A stretch of DNA of 64,000 nt from Polyangiaceae bacterium (GTDB taxonomy: Bacteria > Myxococcota_A > Polyangia > Polyangiales > Polyangiaceae): contig JAWKRG010000010.1 in NCBI GenBank assembly GCA_041389725.1, forward strand, positions 321,764 to 385,763, written 5' to 3'. The position numbers and the translations under genes were made by a program. The notes beneath the pieces were generated by a model that made no database searches, was not told where the DNA came from, and saw only the letters and a list, made by a program, of their open reading frames with translations. Positions 26,289 to 34,912 of the stretch are shown here, in pieces (position 1 is the stretch's first letter; the number at the start of each line of letters is the position of its first letter).

Positions 26289-27518
26289 CTACTGCAGGTC
26301 GATGGCGATCTGGCGAAACGTGGTCGCGCCTTCGGGTTGAATCGCCACCCACACCCGCGGGTGGTTGGCAAAGTCTGCTTCGGAAAAGGTGTAGTGGACG
26401 CCATTGTAGGCGTCCGTGTTCGGAGACTTCAGGCTGCCCGCCAAGGTGGCGCTGCCAAAGCTCGTGATCGGCGAGTAGGACCACGCCACCGAGTAACCGT
26501 GACCGGACTGATCCTTGCGACGGCCCCAACCGAGTTTGACGGTGTGTGTGGCCGGATCGTAGGCACCGTTCAAGCTTCGAACCTGCGCCAGGGGCACAGT
26601 GGCGTTGTCTTCGTAGAAGAGGCTGAACTCGCGGAACTGGACCTGCCCCGAAGCACTGGCGTAGGGCAAGTCGTAATAGAACGACGTCATCATCGAGAAG
26701 TAGTTGTACTGATTGCCGCCGCTCGGGAACTCCTGGTCCCCTTGCTCGTCGGCACCGGGCTCGCCGCGCTGGTGGTCCGGATAGGTATCGATGATGACGT
26801 GGTACCAGAGGCCGTCGCTGGGAATGTCGAGGAAGTGATAGAAGTGCCAGTTGTTGTCGTCGCTGCCTGACCACGGCCCGTCTGTCTTCGAGCCGACGTG
26901 CAGGAAGGAAGCCCATTCGATGTTGTGGCCTCCGGAAGTGCTGATGCTCATCCCCTGGGCTTGCTTCACTCGAAAGCGGAGCCGATTGAAGCCGCTGTCG
27001 CTCCAGGTTCCCGACTCCACCAGCTTGCGGATGAAGTACCAGCCGAGATTGTCGACGCTCCGAAAGTAGATCTGCGGAGCGCCCGCAACGTCCAGGGTCA
27101 GCGTGGAATTGCTGACGCTGGGGTTGCTGGAGTCGTGCTGGGGGTACCAGAGCGGTTGGGGTGGGGATTCGGGGTTTGGGAGCACCGAGTTGGTTCGCAG
27201 ATCCGAGAAGTCGTCGAGCACGATGGGATCGGCAGCGGGAAGCGCGCCCGTGCCGCCACTCGAGCTTGCGCCGGTGCCGCCGCTGCCTGCACTGGCGCCG
27301 CTCCCCGCCGTTCCCCCGCTGCCCGCGCTTCCTCCGCTGGCGCCCACCCCCGCGCTGGCACCGGAGCCTGCGCTGGCGCCGTTCCCCGCCGCGTTCCCTG
27401 CGCCGGCTGAGCCTCCACCTCCTCCGTCGTCATTGCTGTCGCTGCACGCGAACAGCGCCAGTGTGGATAGAACCGCGCTGGCGTGGACCACGCTTCGGTG
27501 AAGGAGGAGACGCACCAT
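26289..27518 (-). CDS. Lipoprotein with Gly/Ala/Ser linker and a beta-sandwich (carbohydrate-binding-like) domain
   Basis: A 409-residue lipoprotein. The start at 27518 was chosen because MVRLLLHRSVVHASAVLSTL leads directly to the lipobox LFAC; upstream frame residues are not signal-like. A linker of about 75 residues made of GSGASAG-type repeats follows. The globular part begins at VLDDFSDLRTN and contains SGFNRLRFRVKQAQG, WYHVIIDTYPDHQ and QVQFREFSLFYED, features of beta-sandwich modules that in other proteins bind polysaccharides. No catalytic motif is seen. It is probably an anchored surface binding protein. Confidence 0.65.
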   Translation of the reverse strand: MVRLLLHRSVVHASAVLSTLALFACSDSNDDGGGGGSAGAGNAAGNGASAGSGASAGVGASGGSAGSGGTAGSGASAGSGGTGASSSGGTGALPAADPIVLDDFSDLRTNSVLPNPESPPQPLWYPQHDSSNPSVSNSTLTLDVAGAPQIYFRSVDNLGWYFIRKLVESGTWSDSGFNRLRFRVKQAQGMSISTSGGHNIEWASFLHVGSKTDGPWSGSDDNNWHFYHFLDIPSDGLWYHVIIDTYPDHQRGEPGADEQGDQEFPSGGNQYNYFSMMTSFYYDLPYASASGQVQFREFSLFYEDNATVPLAQVRSLNGAYDPATHTVKLGWGRRKDQSGHGYSVAWSYSPITSFGSATLAGSLKSPNTDAYNGVHYTFSEADFANHPRVWVAIQPEGATTFRQIAIDLQ

Positions 27519-27693
27519 CCACACAGGGTCGCGCGCGTCGGGCTGTGGGTCAAGTCGCCCCGTCCGACCGGTTCGCGGAGGGGCAAACAGTCCAGTCGCG
27601 CTGTGCGCCCGCGCCACGCCGCACTGAATTCTCACGACTGCGGATGCGGGCGTTTGACCGCGCCACAGCTTGGGGTGTCATTCAGGTGCGCCT

Positions 27694-27810
27694 GTGGCAT
27701 GGTGGCTGCGAACAGGTGGGCGCGATGAGGTGGCTGCGACGAGATCGGCGTGATGAGGGCGCCGAGACGAGGTCGGCGCGATGAAGGCGCCGCGATGAGG
27801 GCGCCGCGCA
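27694..27810 (+). repeat. Degenerate 28-bp tandem repeat just upstream of and into a lipoprotein start
   Basis: Two adjacent 28-base copies (27738-27765 and 27766-27793) match at 24 of 28 positions; a more diverged copy precedes them (27710-27737) with a remnant before that, and a half unit follows. Each unit carries a GATGA or GATGAGG word, so the array supplies several ATG codons in different frames ahead of the lipoprotein gene at 27795. Confidence 0.7.
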
Positions 27811-28811
27811 GCCTCGATTCCAAGGTGGCGGTCACGATGTTGCTAGCGCTCCTCGCCTGCAAACGGAGTGGTGGGCGCACCAGCTACTGGACCAGCGCGT
27901 GCGTGCCCCAGGGCAGCGAGGCCGTCCTGGTCACCGGCGGGGACGAGAGCGCCGAGTTGGATCTCGCCAATGGCAGTGTGCGACAGCGCAAAGCCGAGTA
28001 CCGCAAGGCAATCGGATGCCGCGCCGACGGCAGCGTCGTCGAAAGCGGGATCTTCTCCACGGTGATGGGGTCAACGACTGCCGGAGTTGTCGCGTTGCAC
28101 TGGTCAGACCCGAACAGCGAGCTGAATTGGGATCGCTTGGTGGTCGATGCTCCGGGCACGGAGCCGCGCTCCTTCGAGCTGCAAGCGTCGCTCTTTGCCG
28201 ATATCGGTAGCGGTCACCCCGCCGCGCTCACGGTGAAGCCCGCGGGTCTGCTCCACGAGGATAGTGCGGTGGTGGTGGCAGGCTACGAGCCGCGCACCGT
28301 GGCCGGACGCGACGCGACGCCGACGCCTTTCGCCTTCTACAGTTTGGACTTGAGCAGCGGCAAGGCGTCGCGCTGGGGTGCGGTGTTTCCGAGCGCGGAC
28401 ATCGTGCACCATCACTTCGCACGCCAATACGCCATTGCTCGCGATGGCTCGGTCGCACTGGGCGTTTTTGGCACAGAGAACAAACTGCTAGCGGCAGGAC
28501 TCACTCGAGACGGGAGCGTGGGTTTTCGCTTTCCGCTCGACGGCGCTTGGGAAGTACAGGCGGCTGCCGTCGCCCAAGACGGAAGTCGTGCCGCGGTCGG
28601 ATTGACCCTGAGCGGCGGAAACAGCTCGCACGTGGATCTCATCGACATGAAGAGCGGTGCGCTCGTGAAGCGCTGGCCCGCGTCGCCGACTCCCGGGCGC
28701 GTCCACTTCTTGCACTTCCTCAAGAACGGTGATCTCGTGCTCATCACTTCCGCACGCCTCGCGGCGCGGCTTTCGCCAAGCGGCGAGGTGCGCTGGCAAC
28801 AGGGGAGTTGA
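27795..28811 (+). CDS. Lipoprotein, probable beta-propeller, unknown function
   Basis: A 338-residue lipoprotein. From the ATG at 27795 the sequence MRAPRSLDSKVAVTMLLALLAC gives a basic start, hydrophobic core and lipobox LLAC; earlier ATGs at 27750 and 27753 would add a repetitive basic peptide encoded by the 28-bp repeats and are less likely. The mature part is beta-rich with periodic short motifs such as AVVVAGYEP, SVALGVFGTENKLLAAGLT, SRAAVGLTLSG and LVLITSARLAARLSPSGEVRW, resembling WD/PQQ-like propeller blades. No cofactor or catalytic residues are recognised. The gene stands alone, upstream of dihydropyrimidinase but separated from it by 335 bases. Confidence 0.65.
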   Translation: MRAPRSLDSKVAVTMLLALLACKRSGGRTSYWTSACVPQGSEAVLVTGGDESAELDLANGSVRQRKAEYRKAIGCRADGSVVESGIFSTVMGSTTAGVVALHWSDPNSELNWDRLVVDAPGTEPRSFELQASLFADIGSGHPAALTVKPAGLLHEDSAVVVAGYEPRTVAGRDATPTPFAFYSLDLSSGKASRWGAVFPSADIVHHHFARQYAIARDGSVALGVFGTENKLLAAGLTRDGSVGFRFPLDGAWEVQAAAVAQDGSRAAVGLTLSGGNSSHVDLIDMKSGALVKRWPASPTPGRVHFLHFLKNGDLVLITSARLAARLSPSGEVRWQQGS

Positions 28812-29146
28812 CGGCTCTGGGCGATGTGCGCCGTCCACTCTGGGACCGCGGCGCGGGTCGATCGAGGACGCGAGCCGGCGGCGATGCGTGCTGGCGCCTC
28901 GCGGTGGCGTGATGGAGAGCGCGCGGCATGACCGACAGCACCGGGACACCGCCAGGGCGGCGTGACCGAGGCCGCGGCGGCGTGACCCCGGGCGCCAGGA
29001 AAACCGGTGGAAGTTCAGGGGGTTGCCGACGTGGAGCGCGCGGGTGACGCACTCCGTGGCGGCGACCTCCCGCGACGAAAACGCGGCCTGCGCGCGGCGC
29101 TAGAAAACGCGTGCGGCACCGGGCGATCCGAGGGAAACCCGGAGCC
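28812..29146. other. 335 bp intergenic region upstream of dihydropyrimidinase
   Basis: No credible gene is visible. The sequence is very GC-rich, with short repeats such as GGCGGCGTGACC (twice within about 30 bases near 28960). The last ten bases include GGAG, the ribosome site for the downstream gene. A promoter must lie here, but I cannot identify one with confidence. Confidence 0.45.
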
Positions 29147-30538
29147 ATGAGCATCTTGATCAAGAACGGGCGGGTGGTGACGGCTACGGACGACTACTAC
29201 GCGGACGTGTTCGTCGACGGCGAGATCATCAAGACCATCGGGCAAGGGCTCGACGTCAAGGCCGACAAGGTCATCGACGCCAAGGGCAAGCTCGTGATCC
29301 CTGGCGGCATCGATCCGCACACGCATTTGGACATGCCCTTCGGCGGCACGACGAGCGCCGATGACTTCGAGAGCGGCACCCTGGCCGCTGCTTTCGGCGG
29401 CACGACCACCCTGATCGACTTCGCCATCCAGACCAAGGGCGAGAGCACTCTCAAGGGGCTCGACGCTTGGCACGCCAAGGCCGAGGGTAAGGCGACCATC
29501 GACTACGGCTTCCACATGATCGTCACGGACATGGAGGACAGCCGCCTGGGCGAGATGGACAAGCTCGTGGAAGCGGGGGTCACTTCCTACAAGCTGTTCA
29601 TGGCCTATCCCGGCGTGCTCTACGTCGACGACGGCACTCTGTACCGCACCTTCCGCCGGGCCGGCGAGAACGGCACGCGCATCTGCATGCACGCTGAAAA
29701 CGGCATCGTGATCGACGAGATCATCAAAGCAGCAGTGAAAGACGGGAAGCTCGAGCCGCGCTGGCACGCACACACGCGGCCCACGCGCATGGAGGCCGAG
29801 GGCGTGTATCGCTCGATTGCCATCGCCGAGGTCGCGGACGTGCCTCTGCACATCGTGCACTTGTCCTCCGCCGATGCTCTGGAGCAGGTGAAGCTCGCCC
29901 GTCAGCGGGGCGTGGACGTGCAGGCGGAGACCTGCCCCCAGTACCTGTTCCTGGACGAGAGCTACTACGACAAGCCGAACTTCGAGGGCGCCAAGTACGT
30001 GATGACGCCCGCGCTGCGCGAGAAGTGGAACCAAGACGTGCTGTGGCAGGGCTTGAAGTTCGGTCACTTGTCTTTGGTTGCGACCGACCACTGCCCCTTC
30101 TGCTTCAAGGATCAAAAAGAGCTGGGCCGCGAGTCCTTCACCAAGATCCCGAACGGAGCCCCCGGCGTGGAGAATCGCATGGCGCTCATCTATCAAGGGG
30201 TGAAGAAGGGTTGGCTGAATCTCAACCGCTTCGTGGAGATCACCAGCACCTCGGCCGCGAAGACCTTCGGCCTGTTCCCCAAAAAGGGCACGATCGCCGT
30301 GGGCAGCGACGCCGACATCGTGATCTTCGATCCGGAGCGCAAGCTCACCATTAGCGCCAAGGATCAGGACACCCACCACATGAAGGTCGACTACTCGACC
30401 TACGAGGGTTTCGAGATCCAAGGCTATCCGGAGACCGTCATCTCGCGCGGGCGCCTGGTGGTCGAAGGCCGCAAAGCCGGCGTCAAAGGCGGCGGCAAGT
30501 TCATCAAGCGCGCGCGCGCAGGGGAGTTGCTGCGCTGA
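29147..30538 (+). CDS. hydA: Dihydropyrimidinase (D-hydantoinase family)
   Basis: A 463-residue cyclic amidohydrolase that should open dihydrouracil/dihydrothymine to N-carbamoyl-beta-amino acids. The dinuclear zinc site is complete: His58 and His60 in GIDPHTHLDMPFGGTTSADDF, Lys149 in AGVTSYKLFMAYPG (the carboxylated lysine), His in CMHAENG and in LHIVHLSSADAL, and the Asp in LVATDHCPFC. The substrate-contact stretch KIPNGAPGVENRM is family-typical. The ATG at 29147 follows GGAGCC; the 12 residues before it in the open frame are not conserved-looking. It supplies the middle step between PreA/PreT (3 kb away) and beta-ureidopropionase at 2 kb. Confidence 0.94.
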   Translation: MSILIKNGRVVTATDDYYADVFVDGEIIKTIGQGLDVKADKVIDAKGKLVIPGGIDPHTHLDMPFGGTTSADDFESGTLAAAFGGTTTLIDFAIQTKGESTLKGLDAWHAKAEGKATIDYGFHMIVTDMEDSRLGEMDKLVEAGVTSYKLFMAYPGVLYVDDGTLYRTFRRAGENGTRICMHAENGIVIDEIIKAAVKDGKLEPRWHAHTRPTRMEAEGVYRSIAIAEVADVPLHIVHLSSADALEQVKLARQRGVDVQAETCPQYLFLDESYYDKPNFEGAKYVMTPALREKWNQDVLWQGLKFGHLSLVATDHCPFCFKDQKELGRESFTKIPNGAPGVENRMALIYQGVKKGWLNLNRFVEITSTSAAKTFGLFPKKGTIAVGSDADIVIFDPERKLTISAKDQDTHHMKVDYSTYEGFEIQGYPETVISRGRLVVEGRKAGVKGGGKFIKRARAGELLR

Positions 30539-30548
30539 GAGCCCTCTC

Positions 30549-30606
30549 AGGCGCCGCACAGCCGCTGCGCCGTGATCTTTTCTAGGCACCGCACAACCGC
30601 GGCGCC
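30549..30606 (+). repeat. Pair of 23-bp direct repeats after dihydropyrimidinase
   Basis: Two copies, 30549-30571 and 30584-30606, match at 19 of 23 positions (consensus AGGCxCCGCACAxCCGCxGCGCC) with starts 35 bases apart. Each has partly self-complementary ends (GGCGC/GCGCC). They lie in the short gap between the dihydropyrimidinase stop and the following lipoprotein gene. Confidence 0.6.
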
Positions 30607-30669
30607 CACATGCTCCCCTGGCGCGGCCTGCGCCCTCACGCTCACCGAGCTTTTCGAAAGTCGAAATCC

Positions 30670-31410
30670 ATGTCCCTGCGCTACTTGTCTTCGTTTGCCC
30701 TCGTGTTTTCCTTGGCCGCGTGTGGCGGCGCGCCACCGCCGGATGCCGCGCCCGCCGATACCAGCGGCGCTGCCGGCGCCCCCAGCGCCGAGCCCAAGGA
30801 GGAAGGGCCGAGCCTGGAGGAGATGGAGACTCACTTCAAGAAGGGTTGCAACTCGAAGCTCGCCGACTCGGAAGAGTATTGCGCGTGCAGCTGGGAACAG
30901 ATGAAGGCGTCCTTCACCTTAGAGGAAATGCGCGGCAAGAACGAAGATCCGGCACGCATGGCGGAGTTCAAGCAAGCGGTGGTCAAGGCTTGTGCCGACA
31001 AGATGCCCGAGGCGGGACTCAAGTCCGGCTTCATGCGAGCGTGTGGGGAGCAAGGGCCGGAGGTCGAGCCCTACTGCGAATGCATGTGGACCGGGCTGAC
31101 GGCCAAGCTGTCCAAGGCAGAGCTTGCGGACGAGTCGACCCTCAAGTCCGAGAAATTCCACAACGCCCGCAAGACGAGCGTGAAGGAGTGCTCTCCCAAG
31201 CTGCCCGAGAAGGTGGCAAAGGCAGGCTTCATGAAGGGTTGCAGCCGAACGGACGCACATGCTCCCTTCTGCGAGTGCGCCTGGAAGACGATTCGCAAGG
31301 ACTCATCTCCCGCCGAGATTCAGTCCGGAATGCTCGACTTGAAAGAGATGCAGACCAAGATCAAGACCGCCTGCGAAAAGCTGCGCCCGAAGAAGACAGA
31401 AGGCGGCTGA
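30670..31410 (+). CDS. Lipoprotein with three Cys-rich repeats
   Basis: A 246-residue lipoprotein: MSLRYLSSFALVFSLAAC gives the signal and lipobox. An Ala/Pro-rich linker of about 30 residues follows. The mature protein contains three tandem modules of about 60-70 residues, each beginning with a short helix and Cys, then C-x-C-x-W: FKKGCNSK..YCACSWEQM, FMRACGEQ..YCECMWTGL, and FMKGCSRT..FCECAWKTI. Another Cys closes each module (VKACADK, VKECSPK, IKTACEK). The fixed four-Cys pattern suggests a disulfide-stabilised helical repeat. The function is unknown. It is an obvious internal duplication. Confidence 0.75.
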   Translation: MSLRYLSSFALVFSLAACGGAPPPDAAPADTSGAAGAPSAEPKEEGPSLEEMETHFKKGCNSKLADSEEYCACSWEQMKASFTLEEMRGKNEDPARMAEFKQAVVKACADKMPEAGLKSGFMRACGEQGPEVEPYCECMWTGLTAKLSKAELADESTLKSEKFHNARKTSVKECSPKLPEKVAKAGFMKGCSRTDAHAPFCECAWKTIRKDSSPAEIQSGMLDLKEMQTKIKTACEKLRPKKTEGG

Positions 31411-31662
31411 CGGAACGGAACGGCGTCCCGTTTACGCACGTCATCGGCGTCAATCTGACGGGTCCCACGGAATCCCCGGAATTGACATTGCCTGCAGTGC
31501 GTTCGCGGGGTAGTATTCCAGCGCTCACGAGGGCGTGGCGTGCGGACGCGATTCCGTCACGGGCCCGGCGTGACCGTGCAGATCTTTCCTCTGCATCCTT
31601 TTGATGCGTGTGGCCACGTCGTCGTGTGCCACGCGGATGGCAGTGGCCAGAACTGGACGAAA

Positions 31663-31893
31663 ATGAAGCAGCACAGCCCTGGGCTGGAGAACATCGTGGC
31701 CGCGAGGACCGCCATCAGCCAGGCGGAGTCCAACTTGGCCAAGCTACTCGGGGAGCTTCGGGCCGCTCCTAGGGCGCAGAAGACTCAGGTGAGTCAGGGT
31801 ATCGAGGAAGCGTTTGCGAAGCTGCGTGGTGCCAGGGAAGTGCTGCTGGCGCTCGAAGGATCACTCGTCCGTGGTGGAACACAGAGTGACTGA
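31663..31893 (+). CDS. Small helical protein, unknown
   Basis: A 76-residue, mostly helical, coiled-coil-like protein if it starts at the ATG at 31663 (MKQHSPGLENIVAARTAISQ). The open frame extends upstream to 31540, but the extra 41 residues look like non-coding sequence read through. The gene ends nine bases before the next, a membrane protein, and they are probably co-transcribed. A TTGACA at 31482 could be a -35, although a matching -10 (TAGTAT at 31511) is spaced too far. I recognise no family. Confidence 0.5.
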   Translation: MKQHSPGLENIVAARTAISQAESNLAKLLGELRAAPRAQKTQVSQGIEEAFAKLRGAREVLLALEGSLVRGGTQSD

Positions 31894-31902
31894 GGCCGAG
31901 CG

Positions 31903-32559
31903 ATGCTGAGCGGCCTTTCTGCGCGCATTCCGCTGCAAGGAGCCGCCTCCGTGGGGCGACGTAGTGGCATCGTTTTGCACCTGGTGCTTGCTATCCTTGC
32001 AGGGCTCTTGGCTTTCGATCCCGGCGCGCTGGCCCGGATTCGTTCCCAGTCTGCTGGCAAGATCCTGATCGTGATGCTGTCATGCCTCGCCCTCGTGGCT
32101 GCCGGGTTTGCCCTGGTGCGGATGATGTCGCGAACCACGGCGCTGGACTCGGAGGCCACCGACGCGGTGCTCCACGTTTCGATGGCCACGATTGGCTTTG
32201 GCTACGGCCTCTTCGATGGGCTGTTCACGACGCCGCCGGGAGCATCGCTCTTGGCGTTGCTCGGACTGGCGCTACTCCTTGGGGCTGGTACCATGCTGTG
32301 GTCCGTCGTGCGAACGGGTCCAGGAAGCGATCGTCGGTCGGGCATCCCGTGGACACGAGATTTGGTCGCCCGCGGTCTCGTCCTTCTCGTGTTGGGGGGC
32401 ATGGCGGTCGATGCCAGTGGACTCGGACCCATGACCAGCGGGGACGCGTGGCTGGCGCCGAAGTGCGCGCTCGTGGCGGCAGCGTTGCTTGCCTATGCCC
32501 TACACACCAAGTGGGTACTCACTCAGCACGCGCAGGCCTGGGCGCGCGGTGCCTATTGA
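31903..32559 (+). CDS. Multi-pass membrane protein, unknown
   Basis: A 218-residue integral membrane protein with about five or six hydrophobic helices (IVLHLVLAILAGLLAF, ILIVMLSCLALVAAGFALV, LLALLGLALLLGAGTML, LVARGLVLLVLGGMAV, ALVAAALLAYALHT). There are no transporter signatures, and short polar loops dominate. It lies nine bases after the small helical protein and 65 bases before a large soluble gene, so all three may form one operon. The function is unknown. Confidence 0.65.
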   Translation: MLSGLSARIPLQGAASVGRRSGIVLHLVLAILAGLLAFDPGALARIRSQSAGKILIVMLSCLALVAAGFALVRMMSRTTALDSEATDAVLHVSMATIGFGYGLFDGLFTTPPGASLLALLGLALLLGAGTMLWSVVRTGPGSDRRSGIPWTRDLVARGLVLLVLGGMAVDASGLGPMTSGDAWLAPKCALVAAALLAYALHTKWVLTQHAQAWARGAY

Positions 32560-32624
32560 GGACCGGTCCCGCGGCCGCATTGTGCTCCGCCAGAGGACCG
32601 ATCCACTCGCGAGAAGGAGTCATC

Positions 32625-33614
32625 ATGAACGAGCTAGAGAATGACGTCGCAAGCGACATTGCGGTATTCAGGCACGAGCGGCGCGACGAGTGGGGACTCG
32701 GAGTGCTTGCGACCCAGGCCGACAATCATCGCGCGTATGTGTTCGAGTACGGTGGGATTCGGGTCATCGCGGAGCCGTACTACCCACTGGTGCACGAAGT
32801 GGATAGCCCGGTCGACGAGCTTGCGGCGCTGATGAAGCGTCTCGGGCCGGACTTGGCGGCCGCGCGCAAGGGTAGCGAGATTGTCGCGAGGTCGACGCGC
32901 TCGAGCGCCTCGGCGATGACGTTCGACGACCAGCTGCGCGTCTTTCGAGACAGCTACCCCGAGGGATTCGAGGACGCACGCTGGCTGAGCGAACGGCGTG
33001 GGCGTGGCGCGCGAAAGCAGGCGCGCTCCCATCGAGAGGCCACGCTTGCCAGCGCGCAGAAGCAATTCTCGAAGCGCCCGTTCAAAGCACGGCTGACCGC
33101 GGAGGCTTTTGATGAATTGCACGCGGACTTGTGTGCTCTGCTCAAGGCAACCGATCTCGTGCCGGGCGTCGAGGTGTCCGCCTTTGCGCGTTCCAATCCC
33201 GCGGAGCGGCGCGCGTTGGTGCTGGCGACCTTCGAGGTCTTGCACGGTAGTGGCCCCCCAACCAGACGCATCGAGTGCTTCGTCGCGGAGCTGGAGCGCG
33301 TCACGGCCTCTCTGGCCGGGTGGCAGTTGGTCACCACTCTGCTCGGTTTGGTAAGTCCGGCAGAGCATGTTTCGGTACAGCCGGCAGCCTTTCGCGCTCA
33401 GGCCCGCTGGATGGCGCCGAGGATGATCGTACCGAAGTACCCCTCTGGAGCGAGCTACTCGCGCTGTCTGTCAATGGCCAAAGTAGTCCGCACCAGGCTG
33501 GTCGACTACGCCGAGCAACCTGCCGACCTGATGGATGTGCTCGACTTCATTCGGCTCACCACATCCACTGCGGCCCGCCAACACTTGCGCGAAATGAAGG
33601 TCGTGGCGACCTGA
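32625..33614 (+). CDS. Hypothetical cytoplasmic protein with an N-terminal SH3/DUF3553-like segment
   Basis: A 329-residue soluble protein; the ATG at 32625 follows GAGAAGGAGTCATC. The first 60 residues (FRHERRDEWGLGVLATQADN, HRAYVFEYGGIRVIAE) resemble the small barrel seen in DUF3553/CarD-like modules, where R-H-x-x-x-x-W-G-x-G-x-V is typical. The rest is helical with basic patches. I do not recognise the remainder. The longer frame beginning at 32082 overlaps the membrane-protein gene and is a shadow. A nucleic-acid- or polymerase-related role is only a guess. Confidence 0.6.
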   Translation: MNELENDVASDIAVFRHERRDEWGLGVLATQADNHRAYVFEYGGIRVIAEPYYPLVHEVDSPVDELAALMKRLGPDLAAARKGSEIVARSTRSSASAMTFDDQLRVFRDSYPEGFEDARWLSERRGRGARKQARSHREATLASAQKQFSKRPFKARLTAEAFDELHADLCALLKATDLVPGVEVSAFARSNPAERRALVLATFEVLHGSGPPTRRIECFVAELERVTASLAGWQLVTTLLGLVSPAEHVSVQPAAFRAQARWMAPRMIVPKYPSGASYSRCLSMAKVVRTRLVDYAEQPADLMDVLDFIRLTTSTAARQHLREMKVVAT

Positions 33615-33631
33615 GGGGCGCCGGCCCGTTC

Positions 33632-34912
33632 CTAGTGCGCGCCCTTTTTCGGCCGTAGCCTGGCGCCGTCCAGCACGTGCTGGTTCCAGCTGGCGGGCGA
33701 GAACCCGTTGTCGACAGGCACCATGTCGATGCAGCCCGGCACCGGGCATACGATCTGACACAGGTTGCAGCCGACGCATTCGCTCTCGTCGATGACGGGA
33801 ACCCGCGTCGCGGTCGCGCCGTTCGTGGGCGGGTGGATGCATTGGTGGGCGCCGTCGTGGCAAGCCACCACGCAGACCTGGCAGCCGATGCAGGCCTTTT
33901 CGTCGATCTTCGCGACGGTCTCGTAGTTCAGATCGAGATCGCCCCACTCGCTGTAGCCCGGCACGGCCTTGCCAATGAAGTCGTCGAGCTTCTCGAATTG
34001 GTGCGCCCGCATGTACTCCTCGAGGCCCTCGATCATGTCCTCCACGATGCGATAGCCACGCAGCATGACCTCGGTGCAGACCTGCACGCTGCTGGAGCCG
34101 AGCAGCAAGAACTCCACGGCGTCGCGCCAATTGGTGATGCCGCCGATGCCGCTGATGGGTAGGCCGAATTTCTCGCAGCGAGAAAGCTGGGCCACCATGT
34201 GCAACGCGATGGGGCGCACCGCGGCGCCGCAGTAGCCGCCGTTGGTGCTGGCGCTGCCCACGCGCGGGTTCGGTACGAAGCGATCGATGTCCACGCCGAT
34301 GATGCTCTTGATCGTGTTGATCAGAGACACGCCATCGGCGCCGCCACGCTTGGCGGCCAGACCGTGGGGCACGATGTCGCCCACGTTGGGCGTCAGCTTC
34401 ACCAGCACCGGAACACTGGAGTACTCCTTGGCCCAGCTGGTGATGCGCTCGTTGACCGTGGGCTCCTGCCCAACGGCGGAACCCATGCCGCGCTCGCACA
34501 TGCCGTGGGGACAGCCGAAGTTCAGCTCCAGACCATCGGCGCCCGCATCGATGCTGCGCTTGATGATGTCCTGCCACTCTTCCTTGGTTTCCACCATCAG
34601 CGACACCACGACGGCGTGCTTGGGGTACTTCTTCTTGGTCTCGTAGATCTCACGGAAGTTCGTCTCCAAAGGACGGTCCGTGATCAGCTCGATGTTGTTG
34701 AAGCCGATGGCGCTCTTGCCGCCGTAGCCCACGGCGCCGAAGCGACTGGACACGTTCTGGATCGGCTGGCCCAAAGTCTTCCACACCGCACCGCCCCAAC
34801 CGTGATCGAAGGCACGCTGGATCTGAGCGCCGGAGTTCGCGGGGGGAGCGGAGGCGAGCCAAAAAGGATTGGGGGAGCGGATCCCCGCGCAGTTCGTCGT
34901 CAGATCAGGCAT
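33632..34912 (-). CDS. preA: NAD-dependent dihydropyrimidine dehydrogenase subunit PreA
   Basis: A 426-residue FMN-binding TIM-barrel enzyme with a C-terminal ferredoxin domain. It reduces uracil/thymine to the 5,6-dihydro forms with electrons delivered by PreT. The catalytic region reads ELNFGCPHGMCERGMGSAVG. FMN contacts include LVKLTPNV and GIGGI-type segments. Near the C-terminus two [4Fe-4S] motifs are present: CIGCQVCVVACHDGAHQC and CVGCNLCQIVCPVPGC. It is translated after preT with an 8-base overlap. Together with hydA and beta-ureidopropionase this gives the complete reductive pathway. Confidence 0.95.
   Translation of the reverse strand: MPDLTTNCAGIRSPNPFWLASAPPANSGAQIQRAFDHGWGGAVWKTLGQPIQNVSSRFGAVGYGGKSAIGFNNIELITDRPLETNFREIYETKKKYPKHAVVVSLMVETKEEWQDIIKRSIDAGADGLELNFGCPHGMCERGMGSAVGQEPTVNERITSWAKEYSSVPVLVKLTPNVGDIVPHGLAAKRGGADGVSLINTIKSIIGVDIDRFVPNPRVGSASTNGGYCGAAVRPIALHMVAQLSRCEKFGLPISGIGGITNWRDAVEFLLLGSSSVQVCTEVMLRGYRIVEDMIEGLEEYMRAHQFEKLDDFIGKAVPGYSEWGDLDLNYETVAKIDEKACIGCQVCVVACHDGAHQCIHPPTNGATATRVPVIDESECVGCNLCQIVCPVPGCIDMVPVDNGFSPASWNQHVLDGARLRPKKGAH

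Noticed and set aside
29015..30736. 573-residue minus-strand open frame opposite dihydropyrimidinase
   Set aside because: Antisense shadow of a gene whose metal ligands are all identifiable.
31482..31516. TTGACA ... TAGTAT as a promoter before the small helical gene
   Set aside because: The 23-base spacing is too long for a sigma-70 promoter, so I mention it only as a possibility.
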